NCBI RefSeq assembly: GCF_023805255.1
Contig: NZ_JAMSCK010000003.1
Location: 62,001 to 126,000 of the forward strand
DNA from: Gramella jeungdoensis
Lineage (GTDB): Bacteria; Bacteroidota; Bacteroidia; Flavobacteriales; Flavobacteriaceae
Reading direction: 5' to 3'
Length of the DNA: 64,000 nucleotides
Shown here: positions 52,661-60,370 of the stretch, piece after piece
Layout: every line of letters begins with the position of its first letter
Numbering within the stretch: the stretch's first letter is position 1
The notes under the pieces: model-generated
What the model was told of the DNA's origin: nothing
What the model saw: only the letters and a program-made list of their open reading frames with translations
Databases searched by the model: none
Made by a program: the position numbers and the translations under genes

Positions 52661-52690
52661 AAAAAAGCACCTTTAAAGGTGCTTTTCTTT
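52661..52690. terminator. Terminator of the sigZ transcript, also usable from the minus strand
   Basis: AAAAGCACCTTT (52663-52674) and AAAGGTGCTTTT (52675-52686) form a perfect palindromic stem, with a T-rich run to 52690 and an A run before it. It lies between the 42-aa peptide and the convergent dioxygenase gene and can serve both. Confidence 0.85.
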
Positions 52691-52706
52691 TATTCCTACA
52701 TTTTAT

Positions 52707-53171
52707 TTAGACTGAACAACTGCCATCGCACTCTGATACGGTCTCATCCTTTTTCCAGTTCTCCATTGCCTCCGGAGATTTTTTTGCATTTCGGCCCTCG
52801 CCATATACGGTAGACTCTCCATAGGTGAAAAAGGCTTCCCAGTCCACTCCCTGAGGATCGGTTATCCAGGATTTTTCGCTTTTTGAATAGCAGCAGGAAC
52901 AGTCACCTTCTTCAAAGATCTCGCCTTTTGCCTTTTCCAGGTTTCTGTATACCTCCTGAAGCTCCTCCTGGCTTTCGGTTTGTATTCCCAGGTGTTCGAT
53001 TCCGTTTTCGGCATGACCGTTCGAAATAGCAAAATTCACTTTTGGATCCTGCAGCATCCATTTGGCATAATCTCCCTTCTGAATGGTAGGCCGGGCTGCA
53101 AAAAGCGCATTATAGAAATTTATACTTTCTTCTAAATTCTTCACTCTAACGTGTACATGGAATGTTTTCAT
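52707..53171 (-). CDS. ArsI/CadI-type vicinal-oxygen-chelate protein
   Basis: A 154-residue glyoxalase-fold protein. The start MKTFHVHVRVKNLEESINFYN gives the first metal-binding His; NGIEHLGIQTES gives the second; DPQGVDWEAFFTYG provides Glu. The Cys-rich CSCCYSKSEKSW (about residue 90) holds the adjacent Cys pair that binds trivalent arsenic in ArsI, a carbon-arsenic lyase that needs Fe(II) and oxygen. CadI, a cadmium-induced relative, has a similar layout. C-terminal CDGSCSV adds two Cys. A metal or arsenical role is likely, but no ars operon adjoins; the SigZ gene is opposite. Confidence 0.85.
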   Translation of the reverse strand: MKTFHVHVRVKNLEESINFYNALFAARPTIQKGDYAKWMLQDPKVNFAISNGHAENGIEHLGIQTESQEELQEVYRNLEKAKGEIFEEGDCSCCYSKSEKSWITDPQGVDWEAFFTYGESTVYGEGRNAKKSPEAMENWKKDETVSECDGSCSV

Positions 53172-53267
53172 AATGATAGTCTTTTAGTTTTTGATTTTTA
53201 CTTTCTATCATGACTGAACACGAGCTAAAAAGACGCATAAAAAATTTCAATATTATTTCATGGATAA

Positions 53268-53299
53268 AAAAAAGCCCTTTCCCGCGAAAGAGCTTTTTT
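53268..53299 (-). terminator. Terminator of the lipoprotein gene
   Basis: AAAAAAGC plus CTTTC (53268-53281, one unpaired base) pairs with GAAAG plus GCTTTTTT (53286-53299) around CCGC. The stem is flanked on both sides by A/T runs. It is 35 bases beyond the stop of the lipoprotein at 53334. Confidence 0.75.
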
Positions 53300-53333
53300 G
53301 CTAATCAAACGAAATAAAGAATTAAATAATCAC

Positions 53334-54347
53334 CTAGCCATTAAACAAAGCTGCACATTTTATGATATCAGCTTTTTCTGTTTCGTTAATTAATCCTTCA
53401 TCTACCCAGCTTCGGGTTAGTTTAGTGACAGAACTCACAAAGTCACCATGATTCTTTGCTTCCTCCATCACAAGCCCAATAAGATCTGACATATAAACAC
53501 CACATTCTGGGGTCAGCTGGTTTTCAATACCGGTGCTACACCCTCCAATTGTAATGATATCTTCCATATTTGAATTAACAAAGGGATCGTCTTCATCAAG
53601 ACATCCATCTCCATCGGCATCTGCAGAACAGGCTCCAAAAGTGACCTCATCCAACCCAAGCCAGGCGACAAATCTTTCAGAATAGATCTTAACTGAATCG
53701 AAGTTTTGCGTTGAATTAATTCCAATAAATTTTGACTGGAAAGGATTGCTAAATACACGAAGTTTATCTATCATCTTTGAATCCTTGTAAAGCTCAATTA
53801 TGACATAATCTCCTGATTCAAGGTGAAAAAGCTTAAGGCCCAGGGCATTTATTTCACTATCAAAATTCAACCACATAGCATCTGCCGAAGACTCGGTATA
53901 GATCTGCGATTCAAAGATGCCAAAATTCAGTAGTACCAATTTCTCACTTTCTGAAGTAACAGCAAATCCTTCTGTGGTTGCAGTACTGAATAAAAAATTA
54001 TCAGAACTCGAACTTAACGGAGCACTTATTACACTCATGAATAAATTAGGCGCCATAGCACTAAAATCTTCAGAGATGGTTTCAGAACAGACAGCGTTAA
54101 ATTCCTCAAGCGTGGAAGCAAGGACCAGATCATCACTGGAAAGAGCTGCCTTATTATTTGTCACAGCTTTTTCAGATTTTGGGAGGGTCTTAAGATAGGC
54201 TTCAAAGTCGGCCTTTGATTTAAAAAGGCTTACACCCTCCTCAAATTTTGCTTCGGGGCCCGGATCCTGAACAATAGATTCCTTTTCGCAGCTAGTTAAA
54301 CAAAAAAATAGCAGAAGTAACCATCCAAGGTTCTTTAGATTTTCCAT
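53334..54347 (-). CDS. Lipoprotein with calcium-binding-like motif
   Basis: A 337-residue lipoprotein (lipobox FFCLTSCEKES, Cys20). Central strands include MWLNFDSEINALGLKLFHLE and LRVFSNPFQSKFIGINSTQ, like a beta-sandwich (CBM-like or discoidin-like). Residues about 245-258 have DADGDGCLDEDDPF, a thrombospondin-type-3 or EF-hand-like calcium motif. No catalytic residues were recognised. Unclassified, probably surface-exposed. Confidence 0.7.
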   Translation of the reverse strand: MENLKNLGWLLLLFFCLTSCEKESIVQDPGPEAKFEEGVSLFKSKADFEAYLKTLPKSEKAVTNNKAALSSDDLVLASTLEEFNAVCSETISEDFSAMAPNLFMSVISAPLSSSSDNFLFSTATTEGFAVTSESEKLVLLNFGIFESQIYTESSADAMWLNFDSEINALGLKLFHLESGDYVIIELYKDSKMIDKLRVFSNPFQSKFIGINSTQNFDSVKIYSERFVAWLGLDEVTFGACSADADGDGCLDEDDPFVNSNMEDIITIGGCSTGIENQLTPECGVYMSDLIGLVMEEAKNHGDFVSSVTKLTRSWVDEGLINETEKADIIKCAALFNG

Positions 54348-54446
54348 AGTAGTAGGCTTAGTTAGTTTTGGAATTCTAACTTACGAATTAAATCGACAAA
54401 AAGCATTTTTTTTCGTTGTAATACACTATTATCTGAACCTGAAAAT

Positions 54447-54476
54447 AAAAAAACCCCGGTTTCTCAACCGGGGGTT
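54447..54476 (-). terminator. Terminator of the small membrane protein
   Basis: AACCCCGGTT (54452-54461) pairs with AACCGGGGGTT (54466-54476) with one bulged G. On the minus strand it is followed by a long T run (complement of 54443-54451). It is 20 bases past the stop of the gene ending at 54497. Confidence 0.75.
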
Positions 54477-54496
54477 CTTTTTACAATTTTAATCTT

Positions 54497-54634
54497 TTAC
54501 TGAAATAAATATACGCTTACCATAACAGCAATCCCAATACTGATAACAACAAATCTTCCGATGTTATATGTTCTTTCAATACGGTTATACACTTCAGTAA
54601 ACTCATGGTCGTTTGAGTTGGTTATGTGCTCCAT
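54497..54634 (-). CDS. Small single-helix membrane protein
   Basis: A 45-residue protein starting at ATG 54634 (MEHITNSNDHEFTEVYNRIE). A C-terminal membrane helix follows (FVVISIGIAVMVSVYLFQ). The longer in-frame reading from 54697 lacks support because its added residues are hydrophobic and rich in isoleucine without a plausible start site. A terminator follows at 54447-54476, supporting a transcribed unit. Not recognised. Confidence 0.6.
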   Translation of the reverse strand: MEHITNSNDHEFTEVYNRIERTYNIGRFVVISIGIAVMVSVYLFQ

Positions 54635-54889
54635 GATAAATGATTTAGGGATTATAAATATGTCAATCCCTTTATTATCAAGCAAAATATTTAACACTTT
54701 AACTCATTTCAAATCGCTTCCTCTATAAATCCTATCCGATCGGAAACACTAGTATTTATAGGCTATTTCAGAAATTAACTTATAAAAAATTGAGTATTTC
54801 AGATCAATCATGAATTGTAGGAAAAATCCTTAAGTAATTTACTTATAGGAATGTCTGATTTCTGACAACCAATGGTTTATCATAAATCC

Positions 54890-55639
54890 TTATAGTTCTT
54901 TAATCCAGATATTTCGAAACTGCACAAGACTGGAAGCTCCCATCAGTTTTCCTGTTTCTTTATTAACCCCTCCATGATGTTGTAAACCTATAGGTCCCGA
55001 TTCTACCATTGATGGATAAAGTGCATTATCTATTACCGTTATTCCATTCAGGATAACTGTAATTCGCTTTCCTTTCAGGATTATATCATAAGAATTCCAT
55101 TCTCCCACGGGCTGGTCGGCTTTTTCAGAAGGTACTGCTGCCGCACGAACTTCTGCCGGGAGGGATTTATCGTTTCTTACGGTCCATAATTCTCCAGAAC
55201 CAACAGACCAGCACCACATTTGCACCTGTCCGGCTCCTTTTATCAGGATCCCTGAATCTGAATTAGGTCCAAGGGGCTCCACGATATCGCCATTTTCGTC
55301 ACGCAGATAATCCCCACTAGGAAGAATCGTTGGCAGTGGGAATAAATGATCTCCATAACCCTTAAACCTCCATTCCACATGAAGTTTAAAATCTGTGTAT
55401 TCCTTTTCGGTCCAGAGACTCTTATTTCCTTCGGCTTCAGAACGGGCGTCATAATCTATCACCCCGTCTATTACATTCCAGTGACCCCCATCGCCTTCCG
55501 GGATCTTCCAGCCGGTAAGATCTTTTCCATTAAACAAACTAACATAACCTTCCTTTTCATAAACAGAGCTCTCCTGAGCCAATAATGAATTAGAAACTAT
55601 AAAGCATAGTAATAGTGATAATATTCGTAGATTTTTCAT
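54890..55639 (-). CDS. Exported DUF1080/3-keto-disaccharide hydrolase-like protein (first)
   Basis: A 249-residue protein with a signal peptide (ILSLLLCFIVSNSLLAQESS) and the DUF1080 (PF06439) laminin-G-like fold: FNGKDLTGWKIPEG, WTEKEYTDFKLHVEWRFKG, and GPIGLQHHGG. Members hydrolyse or eliminate 3-keto-glycosides made by Gfo/Idh/MocA dehydrogenases. It lies 26 bases downstream of such a dehydrogenase on the same strand, so the pair probably forms one short pathway. Confidence 0.88.
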   Translation of the reverse strand: MKNLRILSLLLCFIVSNSLLAQESSVYEKEGYVSLFNGKDLTGWKIPEGDGGHWNVIDGVIDYDARSEAEGNKSLWTEKEYTDFKLHVEWRFKGYGDHLFPLPTILPSGDYLRDENGDIVEPLGPNSDSGILIKGAGQVQMWCWSVGSGELWTVRNDKSLPAEVRAAAVPSEKADQPVGEWNSYDIILKGKRITVILNGITVIDNALYPSMVESGPIGLQHHGGVNKETGKLMGASSLVQFRNIWIKEL

Positions 55640-55665
55640 AATGATAATTTTATACTTGGTTTAGA

Positions 55666-57123
55666 TTAAAGTTCCCATCCGGCTCTATATTCCCTGGAAA
55701 CATACTGGTTGGCTTCTTCATTGTTTGTTACTTTCAGGTTGGCTATATCCCATTCAAGACGATCGTCCATCCTGATTGCCAGGTTACCAAGACCAACCGT
55801 TTCAGCCACGTTCTGTACTTTATCTATACTTCCCCGCGATGGTTTTACACCTTTGAAACCATCAATCATTTCGGAGGTTTCATCTCTGAGGTCGGCCTCC
55901 TCCAGACTGAATTCAGGTAATTGCTGAAGATTACCTTTTTTATCAAAAAGTAAGGGCTCTTCGTATCCATAACCCGAAATAATACTTCCGTTCTCACCAA
56001 TGAACATCACTCCATCTCCGCCGATCTTTCTTCCATTTTTCGCCAAAGCTTTTGGCGTTCTTGGTTTTATACCTCCCTCATACCAGTAAACATCCATTAA
56101 CCTGTCTTCACCTTCCACAGGTATTTCCCAGAATGCATTCGCTGCATGCGGATAACTAATATTGTTCTCTATCCAGCCACTCCTAAAGTCTTTTATCTGG
56201 CAGTATACATTCTTGTTACCTTCAGCATTATCAGGTTTTCCAAGATTAAGTATCCTCCAGTCTTTCCAGAAACCATAATATCCCATATCGGCCATACAAC
56301 CGGCACCGAATTCATACCAGCCTCGGAAAACAGTATGAGTATATCCCGGTGAATAAGGTCGGTCTTTAGATGGCCCTAACCATAGCTGCCAGTCAAAGCC
56401 TTGAGGCACGGGAGCTGGTTCGGGTAGATAAGGTGAACCCTGCGGCCACATAGGGCGGTTGGTCCATCTGTGAAACTCGGTAACCTTTCCTATCGCTCCA
56501 CTGTCTATAAGGTTTTGCATCACATAAAGCTCCTTTGGATTTTTATATGCAAAGCAATGAGTTGGAATATTCTTTTCTCTAACCGTATCACAGGTGAGCC
56601 TGATCTCGTTCATAAAATTGGAAACAGGTTTGTGAGTGGCCACAAAAAGATCTTTTTTCATTGCGGCCAGAGCTATAGTAGCATGTAAATGATCTGGTGT
56701 CATTATAAAAACAGCATCCAGATCTTTTTCCTTTTCGAGCAGTTCCCTGAAATCAGCATAAGTCGAAACTCCATCATAGGAAGCCTTCCCGGTCTTTTCA
56801 GCATAAAATTTATTGATCATTCTTTTTGCCACGTCACGGCCTCCGGCTACTCCATGTTCCTCACCCTGAGGAGCTCCCCAGGTGGGGTAATCCCGACTCT
56901 CCTTATTAGGGTCACAAACACTTACAAACTGTAATTCGTCACGCTCTAACCAGCCGGGCAGCATTTTTAAGGCCTGAGTCCCAGCTCCTATCAAGGCAAC
57001 ATTAATTTTGTCATTCGGGGCCGTAAAGCCTATCCCTCCCAACACATGAGAAGGGACAATACTCAACCCCATCCCCGTAAGAGCGGTACGGGAAATAAAG
57101 GTTCTTCGGTTTAATTTACTCAT
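55666..57123 (-). CDS. Gfo/Idh/MocA oxidoreductase (first), exported
   Basis: A 485-residue dehydrogenase with a twin-arginine-like start (LNRRTFISRTALTGMGL). The NAD-binding VALIGAGTQALKML is near residue 45, CDPNKESRDYP near 72, and AVFIMTPDHLHATIALAAMK near 138. Conserved CATHKPV-like (FVATHKPVSNFMNE) holds the catalytic-lysine region. Such enzymes oxidise C3 of glucosides; the exported form would act in the periplasm with bound cofactor. It is paired with the DUF1080 protein at 54890. Confidence 0.88.
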   Translation of the reverse strand: MSKLNRRTFISRTALTGMGLSIVPSHVLGGIGFTAPNDKINVALIGAGTQALKMLPGWLERDELQFVSVCDPNKESRDYPTWGAPQGEEHGVAGGRDVAKRMINKFYAEKTGKASYDGVSTYADFRELLEKEKDLDAVFIMTPDHLHATIALAAMKKDLFVATHKPVSNFMNEIRLTCDTVREKNIPTHCFAYKNPKELYVMQNLIDSGAIGKVTEFHRWTNRPMWPQGSPYLPEPAPVPQGFDWQLWLGPSKDRPYSPGYTHTVFRGWYEFGAGCMADMGYYGFWKDWRILNLGKPDNAEGNKNVYCQIKDFRSGWIENNISYPHAANAFWEIPVEGEDRLMDVYWYEGGIKPRTPKALAKNGRKIGGDGVMFIGENGSIISGYGYEEPLLFDKKGNLQQLPEFSLEEADLRDETSEMIDGFKGVKPSRGSIDKVQNVAETVGLGNLAIRMDDRLEWDIANLKVTNNEEANQYVSREYRAGWEL

Positions 57124-57267
57124 AAAAAATATTTAGTAGGTTAATAAGAATACTTATTGAAATCTTCAACTTTCAGTTTCAAGATTGGCAAAATATCGAA
57201 ATTTTAAGAATTGTCTAAGCTCTTTAACTAAAGCTTTTTGACGCTATTCACTTATGGGTGATTAATT

Positions 57268-58023
57268 CTATAATTTTTTAATTTTAATATTCCTGTACCA
57301 AACCTCACTGCCATGGTCCTGTAAACCAATAAATCCTTCCCTGGCTTTCCCATAATCTGGAAATTCCTTCCATTTTCCTTCAGACTTCCTTTTTTCCCAG
57401 TCATCAGACCATGGAACGAATTCTACAGTTTTCTGGCCGTTTAACCAGTAACTAACTTTGTCATTAGTAAATATGATACGCGTGGTATTCCATTCTCCGG
57501 CTTTCTTTATGTCTTCTTCCTTATAATCTGGAGCATACATCCCATAATCGGCACCGAGAGAGTTCAATTCTTCTAACCTTCGCGGAAATCCAAGCTGGTC
57601 TATAACCTGATATTCGGGAGCATTAAAATAAGGTGCCTCATACTGCTCCCCCTCAACTACATGATAAAAGATGCCACTATTACCTTCTGGAGCGATCTTC
57701 CATTCAAGATAAAGTTCAAATTCACCGTATTTTTCTTTTCCATAGATAATATCTCCGCCAATATCCCCTCCTTTTCCAAGTGCTTTCAAACTTTCATTTT
57801 CCACCACCCAGCCTTCAGGAAGCCCGGCTTCACCATTATAGGCTCTCCAACCATCGGCATTTTTTCCATCTAACAGATAAATCCAATCTTCTTCACTATT
57901 TTTCACAGCTTCAGTTTCAGCCTTAGGCAGGCCTTCTGATTTTTCATTTGAATTATCTTTTTCAGTCTTACATCCGAATAACAGACCGATAGAAACTAAA
58001 CTTAAAAGTATTTTTTTCATCAT
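57268..58023 (-). CDS. DUF1080 lipoprotein, 3-keto-disaccharide hydrolase-like (second)
   Basis: A 251-residue lipoprotein (lipobox GLLFGCKTEK, Cys18) of the same fold as the protein at 54890: YLLDGKNADGWRAYNGEAG, YGKEKYGEFELYLEWKIAPE, and IGLQDHGSEVWYRNIKIKKL. It has lipid rather than soluble export. It lies 15 bases downstream of the second Gfo/Idh/MocA gene, and 144 bases before the first pair. The two pairs look like a duplication with later divergence, possibly for different glycosides. Confidence 0.88.
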   Translation of the reverse strand: MMKKILLSLVSIGLLFGCKTEKDNSNEKSEGLPKAETEAVKNSEEDWIYLLDGKNADGWRAYNGEAGLPEGWVVENESLKALGKGGDIGGDIIYGKEKYGEFELYLEWKIAPEGNSGIFYHVVEGEQYEAPYFNAPEYQVIDQLGFPRRLEELNSLGADYGMYAPDYKEEDIKKAGEWNTTRIIFTNDKVSYWLNGQKTVEFVPWSDDWEKRKSEGKWKEFPDYGKAREGFIGLQDHGSEVWYRNIKIKKL

Positions 58024-58038
58024 TTTATATTTAAAAAG

Positions 58039-59388
58039 TTAAACCACTTTCATATTCACCGGATCCCAGCTAATAAACTTGTTTTGCCTGTAGCTATTAT
58101 TACAAAGTAGAGCCGGAGCTGCAGCCCTGAAACCAAAAATCGGGTCTTCAACTACCTTCCCGTTGTTTCTTATAGCATTGAAGAAATTAGAAAAATGATC
58201 GAAATGCGCTCCCTTATATCCTTTCTGTGCAGTATATACAGTTTCTAAAGGCGCCTGCATTTTCTTTCTTCCGGCGCGACCATCAGCTTCTCTAGACTTT
58301 TCCGCTAAAAACGGGTCGTCACTGGCTGCATTCGCATTTCTTTTCAAGGTAACTTTCTCCCATTCAACATCCATAGAACCTTCACTCCCTACCAGTTTTA
58401 GATAAGTGCTGCCACTGGTTCCATCCACGAAATTACACCTTAGAGAAAGATTGAAAGCAGGATGCTCTTTAGTGTTGGGATAATCAAACATTCCCAACAG
58501 CACATCGGGGACTTCTCTTCCATCTTCCCAGTAACGCAGTCCACCCATTGCGGCGACCTGAGTCGGCCCCAGGGAGTTAGTTATAAAATGAAGACTCGAA
58601 AACAGATGAACAAAAAGATCTCCAGACATCCCAGTGCCATAATCCAGGTAATTCCTCCATCTAAAAAAGCGCATCGCATCAAAAGGCCGGTCAGTAGTAT
58701 TAGCGATAAATTTCTCCCAGTCCACTGTTTGAGGAGAAGCATCTTCCGGGATTGGATATTGCCATGCTCCCATAGGTGAATTTCTTGCCCAAAAACCTTC
58801 GGCATAATTCAATTCGCCAATTGCACCAGCAGCAAGAAGTTCCTTCGCCTTTTCATTTCCCAGTGATGAAAGCCCCTGACTTCCCACCATATAAACTTTT
58901 CCTGACTTTTTCCAGGCTTTAATAATTTCATGTCCTTCCTCAACAGAATGGATCATGGGTTTTTCACAATAGACATGTTTACCAGCCTTTAAAGCATCCA
59001 CGCTTATCTGTTTATGCCAGTGGTCTGGGGTACCGATAATCACTACATCTATATCATCCCTTTTCAGAATGTCCTTATAGTCCTTTGTTACATAAATACC
59101 AGATCCCCAACGCTCCTTTGCTTCTTCCAGTCTGCCATCATAAAGATCACATACGGCCAGCAATTCGGTGTTTTTAACTTCAAGTGCCGTTTTTGTATCG
59201 GCAGTTCCCATACCTCCGGCGCCAATAAGTCCTATGCGGATTGTCTCATCTTCGGCAACACCGGAATAAAGCCTGGTAAGGCTTTCGGTATTCAATTCTG
59301 ATTGTGCGGCTAAGGTTGAAGGAATTACAGCGAGACTGGCGCCAGCCAGTCCCATGTTCTTTAAAAATGATCGCCTGTTATTTATCAT
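58039..59388 (-). CDS. Gfo/Idh/MocA oxidoreductase (second), exported
   Basis: A 449-residue dehydrogenase starting at ATG 59388 (MINNRRSFLKNMGLAGASLA, a twin-arginine-like signal); a TTG at 59412 is rejected. NAD-binding IRIGLIGAGGMGTADTK is near residue 51, and VVIIGTPDHWHKQISVDALK near 121, followed by AGKHVYCEKPM with the catalytic-pocket Lys. It is the upstream partner of the DUF1080 lipoprotein. Together they fit the oxidation of glycosides to 3-keto forms and their cleavage. The carbohydrate is unknown. Confidence 0.88.
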   Translation of the reverse strand: MINNRRSFLKNMGLAGASLAVIPSTLAAQSELNTESLTRLYSGVAEDETIRIGLIGAGGMGTADTKTALEVKNTELLAVCDLYDGRLEEAKERWGSGIYVTKDYKDILKRDDIDVVIIGTPDHWHKQISVDALKAGKHVYCEKPMIHSVEEGHEIIKAWKKSGKVYMVGSQGLSSLGNEKAKELLAAGAIGELNYAEGFWARNSPMGAWQYPIPEDASPQTVDWEKFIANTTDRPFDAMRFFRWRNYLDYGTGMSGDLFVHLFSSLHFITNSLGPTQVAAMGGLRYWEDGREVPDVLLGMFDYPNTKEHPAFNLSLRCNFVDGTSGSTYLKLVGSEGSMDVEWEKVTLKRNANAASDDPFLAEKSREADGRAGRKKMQAPLETVYTAQKGYKGAHFDHFSNFFNAIRNNGKVVEDPIFGFRAAAPALLCNNSYRQNKFISWDPVNMKVV

Positions 59389-59672
59389 AATTTTTAATGA
59401 AAGTTTTTTCAATAAGCAAAATAAATTTAAGAAGTATAACTGTAACAGCTACATTAATCTCAAAAAATTTAATATCCAAGAAAGATAACAGCTTGAAAAA
59501 TGAAAGGAAAAAATAGGAACTTAAGAGAAATACTAAGAGAGTTGAAGGGAGAAGAGGATGCAATTACAATACCCCTTTCATATACATTAGGAATAGAATA
59601 AAAAAGGTTACCCCCTGATTTATTCAACAGTAATTAAAAAAATCAACTTTTATTTTTGAAGGGATAATTATT
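59389..59672. other. Intergenic stretch with no supported gene
   Basis: 284 bases. A short frame (59378-59563, minus) is low-complexity and overlaps the dehydrogenase start. TATTTTTG (59651-59658) matches the -7 consensus on the plus strand but has no -33 partner and faces the end of the next gene. Confidence 0.45.
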
Positions 59673-60065
59673 TCAAATCTTAGATTCAATTTTTTGGAGA
59701 TGAACGTGTATAAAAGCTGAATTTTTAAAATTTATCTTACACGGTATCGCTTCGGCAGAAAACAATGAACCATCTTTTCTCTTAAATGAAGTAGTCACAG
59801 TTAAACTATCTTTTTTCTTCATCTCTTCAAGAACCTCCAGGGAATGCTGAAGTTCAGAATCTGCATGAAGATCAAAAACCTGTAATTTGAGGAATTCTTC
59901 CTTGGAATAACCAAATTCAGATATCGCTTTGTCATTAACATCAATGATATTAAAATACATATCATGGATAATGATTGGTAAAACAGAACAATCAAAAATT
60001 TGCTTATAAAGTTCACCAGTATTCTGGAATTCCCGGAATTCCATATCCTCTTCAAAAAAGCTCAT
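59673..60065 (-). CDS. Stand-alone PAS-domain protein
   Basis: A 130-residue protein that is almost only a PAS fold: FDCSVLPIIIHDMYFNIIDV, NDKAISEFGYSKEEFLKLQV, and TTSFKRKDGSLFSAEAIPCK. No output domain is attached, so it probably acts by binding a kinase or through oligomer formation. It sits 305 bases from and divergent to the TPR sensor kinase gene, making that kinase a possible partner. The ligand is not predictable. Confidence 0.8.
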   Translation of the reverse strand: MSFFEEDMEFREFQNTGELYKQIFDCSVLPIIIHDMYFNIIDVNDKAISEFGYSKEEFLKLQVFDLHADSELQHSLEVLEEMKKKDSLTVTTSFKRKDGSLFSAEAIPCKINFKNSAFIHVHLQKIESKI

Positions 60066-60370
60066 GTTAGATTTTGTAAGGTTTGAATGCTAATAACTGA
60101 AAACTTGTGGAAAGATATAAATTTCAGGTTTTAACCCCAAACACTAACTAAAATTCCATATTATAAATAGTTGCACCCAGTTAAAAGGCTTATACAGAAA
60201 TTGAATTTTTGTAAAAATGAGATTTATAAAATTTAATCACAGCACCGGCCGAACACCTCAAATAATTTGACATTCAATAACTTATAAAATCACCTGAGGT
60301 TTTTTTATAAGGAAATTCAGTATCTTTAAAATCATTATTAGGGTTCTTTACAACCAGTTTTCCAAAAGTT
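60066..60370. other. Divergent promoter region, PAS gene and sensor kinase
   Basis: 305 bases, A/T-rich, no supported gene. A weak pairing CCTCA (about 60258) with TGAGG (about 60297) spans a 35-base loop before a T run; it may be chance. TATCTTTA (about 60324) is one base from the -7 consensus before the kinase gene. Confidence 0.45.

Noticed and set aside
60255-60310. Weak stem CCTCA/TGAGG with T run before the sensor kinase gene
   Set aside because: A 5-bp stem with a 35-base loop is too weak to call a terminator.
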